Part shown: in pieces, positions 16,896 to 25,093 of the stretch
Numbering within the stretch: position 1 is the first letter of the stretch
How the letters are laid out: each line of letters opens with the position of its first letter
NCBI RefSeq assembly: GCF_029892565.1
Contig: NZ_JARXVH010000010.1
Location: forward strand, 62,001 to 126,000
DNA length: 64,000 nucleotides
Reading direction: 5' to 3'
Source of the DNA: Streptomyces pseudovenezuelae
GTDB taxonomy: Bacteria > Actinomycetota > Actinomycetes > Streptomycetales > Streptomycetaceae
Translations under genes and position numbers: made by a program
Notes under the pieces: generated by a model
What the model was told of the DNA's origin: nothing
Databases searched by the model: none
The model's input: only the letters and a program-made list of their open reading frames with translations

Positions 16896-17786
16896 ATGGC
16901 CAAGGACGGCAAGCACAGGAAGCACGAGATCTGGAACGCCGACGCGGCGGATGTGCGGGAGTCGCTGCGGGTGCCGGGCGGTGAGCGGATCGAGCTGGCG
17001 GCGTACGACGCACGGGCGACCCCGAGCGGTCCGCAGGACAAGGAGGCGGGGCTCGAAGCCACCGCCGTCATGGCGGAGCACCTCGCCGACCTGCAGGAAC
17101 GCCTGTTCGCGGCGAGCACGGCCGGTGACCGGCGGCGGATTCTGCTGGTGCTGCAGGGCATGGACACCAGCGGCAAGGGCGGCACGGTCAAGCACGTCAT
17201 CGGCCTGTTCAACCCGTCCGCCTGCCGGATCAAGGCGTTCAAGGCCCCCACCCCCGAGGAGCTCGCGCAGCACTTCCTGTGGCGCGTCTGGAAGCCGCTG
17301 CCCTTCCCCGGCGAACTGGGCATCTTCGACCGCTCCCACTACGAGGACGTCCTGGCCGCCGGCGTCCGCAAGATCGTCCCGCGCAGAGAGATCGAGCGCC
17401 GCTACGACGAGATCAACCAGTTCGAGAAGTCCCTGACCGACGACGGCGTGACCCTGATCAAGTGCTTTCTGCACATCTCCTACGGCGAGCAGCGCCGGCG
17501 CCTGCTCGACCGCCTGGACCGACCGGACAAGCACTGGAAGTTCAACCCCGGCGACATCGACGACCGCGCTCTGTGGCCCGCCTACCAGAAGGCCTACGAG
17601 AAGGTCCTGGACCGCTGCCCGACCCCGCACGCCCCCTGGCACCTGATCCCGGCCGACCGCAAGTGGTACCGCAACTGGGCGATCAGCCGGCTCCTCCTCG
17701 AACACCTGGAGGCCCTGGATCCGCAGTACCCGAAGGCGCAGTTCGACGCGGCGGAGTACCGGGAGCGGCTGCTGAAGCAGTCCTGA
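16896..17786 (+). CDS. polyphosphate kinase 2 family protein
   Basis: 296 residues. Walker A LQGMDTSGKGG, the family signature FDRSHYEDVLAAGV and the lid/arginine region KCFLHISYGEQRRRLLDRLDRPDKHWKFN place it in the PPK2 family, which transfers phosphate between polyphosphate and nucleotides. Whether it prefers ADP, AMP or another acceptor is not visible. The ATG at 16896 is preferred over the GTG at 16890 because GGAAGGGG is 6 nt upstream. It stands alone on the plus strand. Confidence 0.93.
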   Translation: MAKDGKHRKHEIWNADAADVRESLRVPGGERIELAAYDARATPSGPQDKEAGLEATAVMAEHLADLQERLFAASTAGDRRRILLVLQGMDTSGKGGTVKHVIGLFNPSACRIKAFKAPTPEELAQHFLWRVWKPLPFPGELGIFDRSHYEDVLAAGVRKIVPRREIERRYDEINQFEKSLTDDGVTLIKCFLHISYGEQRRRLLDRLDRPDKHWKFNPGDIDDRALWPAYQKAYEKVLDRCPTPHAPWHLIPADRKWYRNWAISRLLLEHLEALDPQYPKAQFDAAEYRERLLKQS

Positions 17787-17873
17787 CCCGGACCGGGAGG
17801 CGCGGACGGGAAGGCTCGGACGGGAGGCGCGGCGGTCCGCGATTTGCCTGATTAGTCCGTTTACTTTCGTACG

Positions 17874-18701
17874 GTGATCATTCGAGTACGCCTTGCAGCC
17901 GCCGCCTGTGCGCTCGGCGCCGCGCTCACCGCCTGTGGCGCCCCCGCGGCGCCTCCCGCCGCCCGGCCCGCCCCCTCCGCGACCTCCGCCGTCCCGTCCC
18001 GGCCGCCCACGCTCGCCCCCGGGCCCGCCGGTCTCACGCCCGTCTTCAAGAACGGCTCGCGCGCGCACGGCAAGACCGTCGCGCTCACCTTCGACGCCGA
18101 CATGACCGCCGACCAGGGGGCCCGGGCGGCGTCGGGCGAACGGTTCGACAATCCGCGGCTGATCGCGACGCTGCGGGCGCTGAAGGTGCCGGCGACCGTG
18201 TTCATGACGGGGCGGTGGGCGGAGCAGTACCCGGTCCAGGCCCGGTCCATCGGCAGGGACCCGCTCTTCGAGGTCGCCAACCACTCCTACAGCCACTACG
18301 CCTTCACCGGCGACTGCTACGGCCTGCCGACGGTGTCCGAGGACCGGATGCGGGCGGACGTGGAGCGCGCGTACACCGCGTTCCGCCGGGCCGGGGTGCC
18401 GGACGCGATGCCGTACTTCCGTTTCCCCGGCGGGTGTTACGACCATCAGGCGCTCCGGACGCTCTCCGCGACCGGTGTCACCGCGGTGCAGTGGGACGTG
18501 GTGAGCGGGGACGCGTTCGCCACCGACGCGGGTGCCGTGGCGCAGCAGGTGCTCGAAGGGGTGCTGCCGGGGTCGGTCGTCGTCATGCACTGCACGCGGA
18601 GTGCGGCTCCGGCGACCGAGCGGGCGGTGCGGACGATCGTGCCGGAGCTGCGCGCGCGGGGCTTCCGGTTCGTGAAGGTGTCACAGCTGATCGGGTCCTA
18701 G
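17874..18701 (+). CDS. polysaccharide deacetylase (NodB-like) lipoprotein
   Basis: 275 residues. The N-terminus ends in the lipobox LTAC at about residues 18-21, so it should be an anchored lipoprotein on the outer face of the membrane. The NodB domain shows TFDADMT (catalytic and metal Asp), the metal-binding pair NHSYSH, FRFPGG and the late motif VVMHC. It probably removes acetyl groups from a cell-wall or extracellular polysaccharide. The GTG start has no Shine-Dalgarno sequence, and TACTTT lies at a distance suitable for a leaderless transcript. Confidence 0.88.
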   Translation: MIIRVRLAAAACALGAALTACGAPAAPPAARPAPSATSAVPSRPPTLAPGPAGLTPVFKNGSRAHGKTVALTFDADMTADQGARAASGERFDNPRLIATLRALKVPATVFMTGRWAEQYPVQARSIGRDPLFEVANHSYSHYAFTGDCYGLPTVSEDRMRADVERAYTAFRRAGVPDAMPYFRFPGGCYDHQALRTLSATGVTAVQWDVVSGDAFATDAGAVAQQVLEGVLPGSVVVMHCTRSAAPATERAVRTIVPELRARGFRFVKVSQLIGS

Positions 18702-18771
18702 GCGTGGCGCGTGGGTGGGGCTGCCGGGCGGGGCTCATCGGTGGTGGGCGACAGGCTTAGGGTTGGCCGTT

Positions 18772-19530
18772 GTGAGCCTTGATTCCTCCTCCCCCGACGC
18801 CAGCCCCTTCCGTAACGAGCCCACCTCCCGCGACGAGGCGCCGCAGTTCGTACTGCCCCTCGTCGTGCGGATCGAGAAGGCGGCGCCGCCCGCTCGTACC
18901 GACGCCCTGGAGACCGCCGCGCGGGCCGTGCTCGTGATGCTCAGTGACGAGCGGTCGCTCGACGAGGGCGAGTGGGCGCAGGCCGTGCGGGACTGGCAGG
19001 ACGCCCGGATCCGGAAGGTCGTGCGGCGGGCCCGCGGCGCGGAGTGGCGGCGGGCCGAGGCGCTGCCCGGGATCACGGTGAGCGGGGAGTCGGCGGAGGT
19101 GCGCGTCTTCCCGCCGGTGCCGCTGGACGGATGGCCCAAGGACCTGGCCCGGCTCCAGGTGTCCGGCACCGAACTCGACGACCCGGAACCGCCGTTGGCC
19201 GCCGACCCGACGGCGCAGCCCGTGATCTGGCTGAACCCGGACCTCGACATGACCGCCGGCAAGACGATGGCGCAGGCCGGTCACGGCGCCCAACTGGCCT
19301 GGTGGGAACTGTCGGACAAGGAGCGCGACGCCTGGCGCGCGGCCGGCTTCCCGCTCGCCGTGCGGACCGCCGACCTCGCCCGCTGGCCCGAACTGACCAC
19401 GAGCGGGCTGCCGTTGGTCCGCGACGCCGGTTTCACGGAGATCGCGCCCGGGCTGACGGTCGCGGTCGAGGGGTACGACCGTGTCGGCGCCCTGCCGGAT
19501 CACGTCCACCGAGCGGCCACCTGGAACTGA
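18772..19530 (+). CDS. peptidyl-tRNA hydrolase, PTH2-like
   Basis: 252 residues. The C-terminal half holds the PTH2 signature WLNPDLDMTAGKTMAQAGHGAQLAWW, with the metal-free Lys/His active-site region. The first 140 residues are an actinobacterial extension of unknown role. The family releases peptidyl groups from tRNA after abortive translation, but catalytic activity of these actinobacterial forms is inferred from homology. The GTG at 18772 is preceded by TAGGGT at -10 spacing and no ribosome binding site, suggesting a leaderless mRNA. Confidence 0.8.
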   Translation: MSLDSSSPDASPFRNEPTSRDEAPQFVLPLVVRIEKAAPPARTDALETAARAVLVMLSDERSLDEGEWAQAVRDWQDARIRKVVRRARGAEWRRAEALPGITVSGESAEVRVFPPVPLDGWPKDLARLQVSGTELDDPEPPLAADPTAQPVIWLNPDLDMTAGKTMAQAGHGAQLAWWELSDKERDAWRAAGFPLAVRTADLARWPELTTSGLPLVRDAGFTEIAPGLTVAVEGYDRVGALPDHVHRAATWN

Positions 19531-19636
19531 CCTCGGCAGTCGGCCTGTGATCGTCAACACAGGCCCCACGTCGAACTTTTCCCCCGCTCCCGCGTCCTGC
19601 GTGCGATATCAACGCCCATCACCGGAGGGTGAACAC

Positions 19637-20426
19637 GTGGATACCCCACGCACGCGCAGCATCGGCAGATCCGCTGTCGCCAGCGGTGTCCTTGCCCTGG
19701 CCTGTGTCGCCGCGACGGCGCCGGCCTCCAGCGCCTCGCCGCTGCACGGAAAGACACATGAGCTGTCGTACGTCGCGCTCGGGGACTCCTCGGCCTCCGG
19801 GCCGGCGATCCCCGACCAGGTCGACGCCAACTGTCTGCGGTCCGACCGGAACTACCCGTCGCTCGTCGCGACCTCGTTCAAGGCCACGCTGACCGACGTC
19901 AGTTGCTCCAGCGCGACGACCGCGGAGATGACGGCGCCCCAGGGGACGGCACCGCCGCAGTTCGACGCGCTCAGCCGCTCGACGAAGCTGGTCACCCTGA
20001 CCGTCGGGGGCAACGACATCGGCTCCACCTCGATCATCACGACCTGCGCGACGGTGTCGGCCACGGATCCGGCCGGAGCGCCCTGCAAGGCCAAGTACAA
20101 CGAGGGCGGTACCGACCGGGTCCAGGACGCGGTGAACGCGACCGCACCGAAGGTCGCCCATGTGCTGCGGGGCATCAAGAAGCGCGCTCCGCACGCCCGT
20201 GTGGTGGTCGTCGGGTACGCGGACATCTTCCCCGCGGACGGGGGTTCCGGCACGAGCCCGACGGCGCCGTTCGCCGCGGGTGACTTCGCGTGGATGCGGG
20301 ACGGCGAACTGGCGCTCAACGCGATGCTGAGGAAGCAGGCACATCGCGCCGGAGCCACTTACGTGGACACCTACACGCCGACCGTCGGACACGACATGTG
20401 CGCGCCCGTCGAGGAGTGGTGGATCC
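19637..20426 (+). pseudogene. SGNH/GDSL hydrolase, 3' end lost
   Basis: About 263 codons remain. The GTG at 19637 has a GGAGGG box upstream. A signal peptide (VASGVLALACVAATAPASSAS), the block I motif ALGDSSASGP with the nucleophile Ser and the GGNDIG motif (oxyanion Asn) are intact. The frame then leaves the family at CAPVEEWW: the DxxH block with the catalytic Asp and His is missing, and sequence from an AAA+ gene begins in a different frame at about 20427. The fused frame runs to 20668 as shadow protein. The family consists of secreted lipases/esterases; this copy should be inactive. Confidence 0.85.
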
Positions 20427-20960
20427 ACCGAGGCCTTCGAGAAGGCCCTGGGCGGGGTGCTGTTCATCGACGAGGCGTACACCCTCACTCCGGAGAACGC
20501 GCCGCAGGACTTCGGCCGGGAGGCGGTCGACACCTTGCTGAAGCTGATGGAGGACCACCGCGACGAGGTGGTGGTGATCGTCGCCGGTTATCCGCAGGAG
20601 ATGCGGCGGTTCCTGGAGTCCAACCCGGGCCTGGCCTCCCGCTTCTCCCGCCATGTGCAGTTCGATGACTACTCGACGGCCGAACTGCTGGAGATAGTCC
20701 GGGAGATGACCGTCGGCGCCGGCTACAAGTGCGCCCCGTCCACCTTGACGGCCCTGCACACCTACCTCGACGGCCTGCCGCGCAACCGCTCGTTCGGCAA
20801 CGCCCGCTTGGCCCGCCAACTGGTCGAGTCGATGATGACCCGGCAGGCGGGCCGCCTCGGCAGCATCGCCAGCCCGGACCTGGAGGCCCTCACCCTGCTG
20901 CTCCCGCAGGACCTTCCCCACACCGAGGACCAGGGTGCCGCAGCAGGTCTCATGAGTTGA
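20427..20960 (+). pseudogene. AAA+ ATPase (CbxX/SpoVK type), 5' end lost
   Basis: The reading frame from 20427 gives TEAFEKALGGVLFIDEAYTL (Walker B), the sensor/Arg-finger region EVVVIVAGYPQEM and SNPGLASRFSRHVQF, then the typical C-terminal lid (NARLARQLVESMMTRQAGRL). Walker A and everything before it are absent. The first possible in-frame start is the GTG at 20457, so any product would lack ATP binding. It is the exact complement of the missing 3' end of the upstream SGNH gene: a deletion joined both genes. Full-length relatives are large multidomain proteins in Streptomyces. Confidence 0.85.
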
Positions 20961-20968
20961 GGTCGCGG

Positions 20969-21048
20969 GGCTCACCCGAGCCGTGTGCAGGTACATGGCT
21001 CGGGTGAGCCATGTACTTGTACGAACGGGAGCACCCGGTGCCCGTTCG
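20969..21048 (+). promoter_or_regulatory. overlapping, mutually exclusive hairpins between AAA+ remnant and 21100 gene
   Basis: 20969-20982 is complementary to 20997-21010 over 14 bp. 20991-21001 is complementary to 21006-21016 over 11 bp with a GGGT loop. The two helices share 20997-21001 and 21006-21010 and cannot coexist. A third helix pairs CGAACGGG (21022-21029) with CCCGTTCG (21041-21048). The block starts 8 bp after the AAA+ stop and ends 52 bp before the next start codon. It may be a terminator, an attenuator or a protein-binding site. Confidence 0.6.
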
Positions 21049-21099
21049 CGCCGACCCTGCCCTGACATGTGTCCGGAGCCGTCCGGCGTTCATACAGTC

Positions 21100-21945
21100 A
21101 TGAACGTGACGATTGAGTCCCTGGACGACATCGAGTTCCGAGTGCAACCACTTCCCCGCGCCGCCGCCCGGATCATCCCGACGGGCGGACGCGGCATCGC
21201 CCGGGACCGGGTCCGGCTGTGGAGCGAGTACGGCAGGCGGTACCGCAGGACCATGTCGGCCATGGCACGGGCGGTGGAGGAGGCCCGAAGCCCCGGCGGC
21301 AGCCACCCTGACGACGACGGTGTCAACATCGTCGACGACGGTGTCCGCGCGCTCGCCGACCTGGCGGCGGTCCACCTGTACGTGGCCGAGGAATGGGCCT
21401 GGCTCGATCCGGCACAACTCGAAGGAACCCTCGGCGCACACCTGCCCCTCGCCCGTTGTGTCGCATCGGGCCTGCGCAGGCTGCCCGCCTACCAAGGTCC
21501 CGCGAAGGTGCGCATCGACGTCGCCGACAGCGTGGTGCGCTGGTATCGCGACCACCCGATCGTCGTCGACCAGGGCTTCTGGAGCGCGATGACATCGGCG
21601 GCGGCGGTGAGCGCGGGTGGGCCCGGGTATCTGGTCTGGTCGTTGACCGGGCGTCGTACGGACGCGGTCGATCCGTATACCCCGGAAAGAGTGGTCTTTC
21701 TCCCCGGTACTCGCTTCAAGGTGCTGCAGGTACTCGGGGGGTTGCGGCCCGTCGTGCTGATGCGCGAGATGTTCCCGCAGGAGCCCGCGGTGCACCGTCC
21801 CGGGCGGGCCGGCAGCCGCCACAGCGAGTGGCTGGATGCCAGCACAGTGGCGGAGTTGAAAGGTGTGTCGGCCGAGCCGTCCGGGTCGGTTCCCGCGGAG
21901 TCGAGGGGACCCTGCGGCCGCCCTCCCGGGCTGGTCATGGCGTAG
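21100..21945 (+). CDS. uncharacterised protein with possible ADP-ribosyltransferase-like fold
   Basis: 281 residues, cytoplasmic by sequence (no signal peptide or membrane segment). The N-terminal 120 residues are helical and of unknown role. The region from about residue 120 to 240 resembles ART-fold domains: LPAYQGPAKVRI, GFWSAMTSAAA in the place of the STS motif, LVWSLTGRRT, and PERVVFLPGTRFKVLQV, which resembles the Glu-containing turn. The classical R-S-E triad is not clearly complete, so catalysis is doubtful. Similar proteins in Streptomyces accompany AAA+ and coiled-coil proteins like the neighbours here. The ATG at 21100 is chosen; the in-frame ATG at 21067 is possible. Confidence 0.55.
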   Translation: MNVTIESLDDIEFRVQPLPRAAARIIPTGGRGIARDRVRLWSEYGRRYRRTMSAMARAVEEARSPGGSHPDDDGVNIVDDGVRALADLAAVHLYVAEEWAWLDPAQLEGTLGAHLPLARCVASGLRRLPAYQGPAKVRIDVADSVVRWYRDHPIVVDQGFWSAMTSAAAVSAGGPGYLVWSLTGRRTDAVDPYTPERVVFLPGTRFKVLQVLGGLRPVVLMREMFPQEPAVHRPGRAGSRHSEWLDASTVAELKGVSAEPSGSVPAESRGPCGRPPGLVMA

Positions 21946-22077
21946 TCGGGCCACGGGGGCCAAACGTTCCATGGGGTAGGTTTGCCAACTCGTTCCGTGG
22001 TATCAAGCCAACAGGCTTGCAGCAGTAACTGCTGTCGCCCTCACGGGTTGCGACATTCGGAAAGGGTTGTGAGCGTT

Positions 22078-22629
22078 ATGTCCGAAACCACCACTGGGGT
22101 TTCCGGGTTGACATCGCAGTACGCCACTCAGGTGGCCGGGGATCTGGAGAGCAACCTCAAGGAGCAGGAGCGTGTCGATGCCGACATCGCAGCTCTCCAG
22201 GAGCAGTTGGCAACGCTGCAGCAGGATCACGCGGTGCTGACCAACGTGCAGCAGGCACTGGGCGTCACCTCGGCCACCAAGGCAGAGGCAGCGGCCCCCG
22301 CGCCTCGCAAGAAGTCCGGCGCAGCTGCCCGCAAGACCGCGGCGAAGAAGGGCTCGGCCACCTCGGCGACCGCTCAGCCCACCCTCGTCAACATCATCCG
22401 CGAGTTCCTGATGGCCGAGGGCGAACCGCGTTCCGCGGCCGAGATCGCCACCGCTCTCAGCGAGCGGCATCCGGACCGGACCATCAAGACCACCGTGGTG
22501 CGCACCACCCTTGAAGGGCTGGTCGCCAGGAGTCATGTACAGCGGACCAAGCAGGGCTCGTCCGTCTTCTACACCGCGCCCGAGGTGTCGGCGACGAGCA
22601 CGGCCGAGGCGGATCAACAGTCCGCCTGA
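22078..22629 (+). CDS. coiled-coil, lysine/alanine-rich protein with C-terminal winged-helix domain
   Basis: 183 residues. An N-terminal coiled coil (QVAGDLESNLKEQERVDADI and following, about 18-58) leads to a basic Ala/Lys linker (PAPRKKSGAAARKTAAKKGS) and a winged helix-turn-helix (IIREFLMAEGEPRSAAEIATALSERHPD, VVRTTLEGLVARSHVQRTKQGSSVFYTAP). The wing looks like BlaI/MarR-type or replication-factor-type folds. It is probably a DNA-binding regulator; its target is unknown. It follows the ART-like gene by 132 bp on the same strand. The ATG at 22078 begins the conserved MSETTTGVSGLTSQYA; AAAGGG lies 11 nt upstream. Confidence 0.7.
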   Translation: MSETTTGVSGLTSQYATQVAGDLESNLKEQERVDADIAALQEQLATLQQDHAVLTNVQQALGVTSATKAEAAAPAPRKKSGAAARKTAAKKGSATSATAQPTLVNIIREFLMAEGEPRSAAEIATALSERHPDRTIKTTVVRTTLEGLVARSHVQRTKQGSSVFYTAPEVSATSTAEADQQSA

Positions 22630-22639
22630 CGGCGCCGGG

Positions 22640-24271
22640 TCAAGGTGTCTCCTTCGGTACGGGGAGAGTGAGGCTGGACGTGCCGAGGCCGATGCGGAAC
22701 TCGACCGGGGCGAAGCTGCCCGGTGTGTCCGTTCCGGGGTTGCGGGCGAAGCGTGGGTAGGCGCCGCCGCTGAACTGGAGCCTCAACCGGTGGCCGGTGG
22801 TGAATCGGTGGGCGCAGGCTCCCAACTCCAGCCGGACCGTGGTGACTTCGCGCGGGGTTCGGCGCAGTCGGGCGAAGCGTTCGGTGATGACGTGTGAGTG
22901 GCCGCGCCGGTCGACGTCGCACAGTCGGACGAACACGTCCGCGTGCAGGTGGTCGACGGTGAGCTCGAACTCCACGGTGGGTGTGCCGATGACATCGAAG
23001 GGGTCGGTGAGCACCTCGGTGGTGAACGTGAGGACGTCCGCGCGTTGTTCGAGGCTCTGGTTGTCGACCGTGGCCGACTTGGTGGCTATGTGCCGGCCGC
23101 CCACCGAGGGGGTGGGATCGGCCGGGTCGTAGCGGAACCCGGCCACTCCCCCGTCCGCCCGCATGCCCAGGCCGCCGCCCCGTCGCAGCCACAGCACCCG
23201 TTCGGTTCCGGGCGGCGGCCAGTCAGGCAGTTCGAGCCATGTCTTGGCCCCGGTGTGGTAGATCCGCACGGGGGCTTCGGCAGCCGCCTCGTCGCCGGCC
23301 AGGTGCCGGTCGAGCCAGCGGAGCAGCTGCGGGTCCACGACCTGTGCCGCCTTCGCCGCGGTGTCCATGTGTGTCCATGGGCCGATGGTCAACGTGACGG
23401 ACTGGTTGTGGCGGCGGAGCGTCTGGTACTGGTGGACGGTCTGGTCGAGGAAGACGTCGTGCCACCCACCGACCAGCAGGACCGGTACGTCGACATGGTC
23501 CAGTGCCGGGTCGGCCCGGTAGTCGGTCCAGAACGGGTCGTCCGCGGCGGGATGGTCGAGCCACTCGTCGAACCAGTCGGCCGCGCCGCCCGCCAGTACC
23601 GAAGCGGCAGCCGCCTCGGGGGTCGGCTCCTCCCACGCGGTCGCCAGTTGCCGGCGCGCGGCCAACTGGGCGCGAATTCCCCGCAGTCCGCCGTCGCCCT
23701 GGGCCCCGACCGTCGCGCTCCAGGTGAGGAAGTCGGAGAGGGCGAGAGCGCCCGTGCCGTAGATCGCCTTCTGTATGTCGTGCGGGCCCACCGCGATGAC
23801 CGCGCCCCGCAGTTCCGGCGGCGGGTCCTGCAGCAGGGCCCACTGAGCCCAGCCGGAGTATGACCCGCCGAACGTCGCGAGGCGCCCGTCGAACCACCGC
23901 TGGGTCCGCAGCCAGGCCACGGTGTCCTGCGCGTCCTCGGCCTCCTGGACGAACGGCCGCAGGGTCCCGGTCGATCCGGCCGTGCCGCGCACGCTCTGCA
24001 GCAGGACGTCATAGCCGCGGGCGGCCAGCATCCGGCCCTGCATCCAGTTCACCGGAACACCACGGCCGTACGGTGACCGGATCAGCACCGTGCCCCGCGC
24101 CTCCCCCTCGGGCATGTAGTGATCGGTGAGCAGTTCGGCGTCGTCACGGGTCGGCACGCGCACCGCCCTGCGGACGCCGTACCGCGTACGGGCCGGAGGC
24201 AGCCCCACGACCTTGCCGTGCAGAGCACCCAGGCCTCGGGCCAGCGGGCCGGCAGGTCTCGATGCCGCCAT
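22640..24271 (-). CDS. CocE/NonD-family hydrolase (X-Pro dipeptidyl-peptidase S15 type)
   Basis: 543 residues. The S15 alpha/beta hydrolase core has TVLIRSPYGRG, GYDVLLQSVRGTAGSTG, the nucleophile GGSYSGWAQW and the acid/His region VPVLLVGGWHDVFLDQ and IGPWTHMD. The C-terminal third is the jelly-roll domain typical of CocE (FTTEVLTDPFDVIGTPTVEFEL). It hydrolyses an ester or amide; the substrate is unknown. The ATG at 24271 follows GGAGGAG. It is divergent from a TetR gene with a palindromic site between, so regulation by that repressor is likely. Confidence 0.92.
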   Translation of the reverse strand: MAASRPAGPLARGLGALHGKVVGLPPARTRYGVRRAVRVPTRDDAELLTDHYMPEGEARGTVLIRSPYGRGVPVNWMQGRMLAARGYDVLLQSVRGTAGSTGTLRPFVQEAEDAQDTVAWLRTQRWFDGRLATFGGSYSGWAQWALLQDPPPELRGAVIAVGPHDIQKAIYGTGALALSDFLTWSATVGAQGDGGLRGIRAQLAARRQLATAWEEPTPEAAAASVLAGGAADWFDEWLDHPAADDPFWTDYRADPALDHVDVPVLLVGGWHDVFLDQTVHQYQTLRRHNQSVTLTIGPWTHMDTAAKAAQVVDPQLLRWLDRHLAGDEAAAEAPVRIYHTGAKTWLELPDWPPPGTERVLWLRRGGGLGMRADGGVAGFRYDPADPTPSVGGRHIATKSATVDNQSLEQRADVLTFTTEVLTDPFDVIGTPTVEFELTVDHLHADVFVRLCDVDRRGHSHVITERFARLRRTPREVTTVRLELGACAHRFTTGHRLRLQFSGGAYPRFARNPGTDTPGSFAPVEFRIGLGTSSLTLPVPKETP

Positions 24272-24334
24272 GGGTTTCTCCTCCTGACCCGAGATCGCGG
24301 GCCTGCACCCGCACTCCCCGCAATCACCACGATA

Positions 24335-24351
24335 TGGAGAATGTATCTCCA
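24335..24351. promoter_or_regulatory. candidate TetR operator between cocE-like and tetR genes
   Basis: TGGAGAATGTATCTCCA: a 6-bp inverted repeat around 5 bp, in an AT-rich patch between the two divergent starts (24271 and 24401). Position and symmetry suit autoregulation by the adjacent TetR protein. Confidence 0.6.
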
Positions 24352-24400
24352 CTTATGCCACCTGGGAAGTCCTCGGCGGCACCCTTGCCACAATGGGCCC

Positions 24401-25039
24401 GTGAACGACGCGTCAGCAGCACAGGACCGGGGTCGCCGCGGCCGACCCAACTACGACCGCGAATCGATTCTCGACATCGCGGTCGAGGTGTTCAACGAAC
24501 GCGGTTACGACGGCACCGGCATGGAGGAGCTGGCCAGGCGGCTGGGCCTGAGCAAGTCCAGCATCTACCACCATGTCTCCGGCAAGGAGGAGCTGCTGGG
24601 ACTCGCTGTCGGCCGAGCGCTCGACGCCCTCTTCGCCCTCATCGACGAACCCGTCGCGGCCAAGCTCACCCCGACCGCCCGGCTTGAGCACATCGTGCGG
24701 GGAAGCGTCGAGGTACTTGCGGCCGAACTGCCGTATGTCACCTTGCTGTTGAGGGTGCATGGAAACAGCACCACCGAACAGCGGGCCCTGAAGCGGCGGC
24801 GCGAGTTCGACCACCGCGTCGCCGAACTCGTCGTCCTCGCGGCGCGGGAAGGCGGTATCCGTGCGGACATCGATCCGCATCTCGCGAGCCGGCTGATCTT
24901 CGGCACGGTCAACTCCCTCATCGAGTGGTACCGACCGGACGGGGAGCTTCCCGTGCCGGTTCTCGCCGATGCCGTGGCCACTCTGGTCTTCGGCGGGCTG
25001 CGGTCCGCCGACCCCGAGGTGGGGACGCATCCGAGGTAG
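24401..25039 (+). CDS. TetR/AcrR-family regulator
   Basis: 212 residues. The helix-turn-helix is ILDIAVEVFNERGYDGTGMEELARRLGLSKSSIYHHVSGKEELL (about residues 25-68). The C-terminal ligand domain has the ending RLIFGTVNSLIEWYRPDG common in regulators of fatty-acid or aromatic-CoA genes. The GTG at 24401 has no clear ribosome binding site. It is divergent to the CocE hydrolase and probably represses it from the palindrome at 24335-24351. It could also act elsewhere; no ligand can be predicted. Confidence 0.9.
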   Translation: MNDASAAQDRGRRGRPNYDRESILDIAVEVFNERGYDGTGMEELARRLGLSKSSIYHHVSGKEELLGLAVGRALDALFALIDEPVAAKLTPTARLEHIVRGSVEVLAAELPYVTLLLRVHGNSTTEQRALKRRREFDHRVAELVVLAAREGGIRADIDPHLASRLIFGTVNSLIEWYRPDGELPVPVLADAVATLVFGGLRSADPEVGTHPR

Positions 25040-25093
25040 GGACGCACCGGGGGTGCGTCCCGTCCCCTGCGTACACATGCCGACCCGGGCGTT

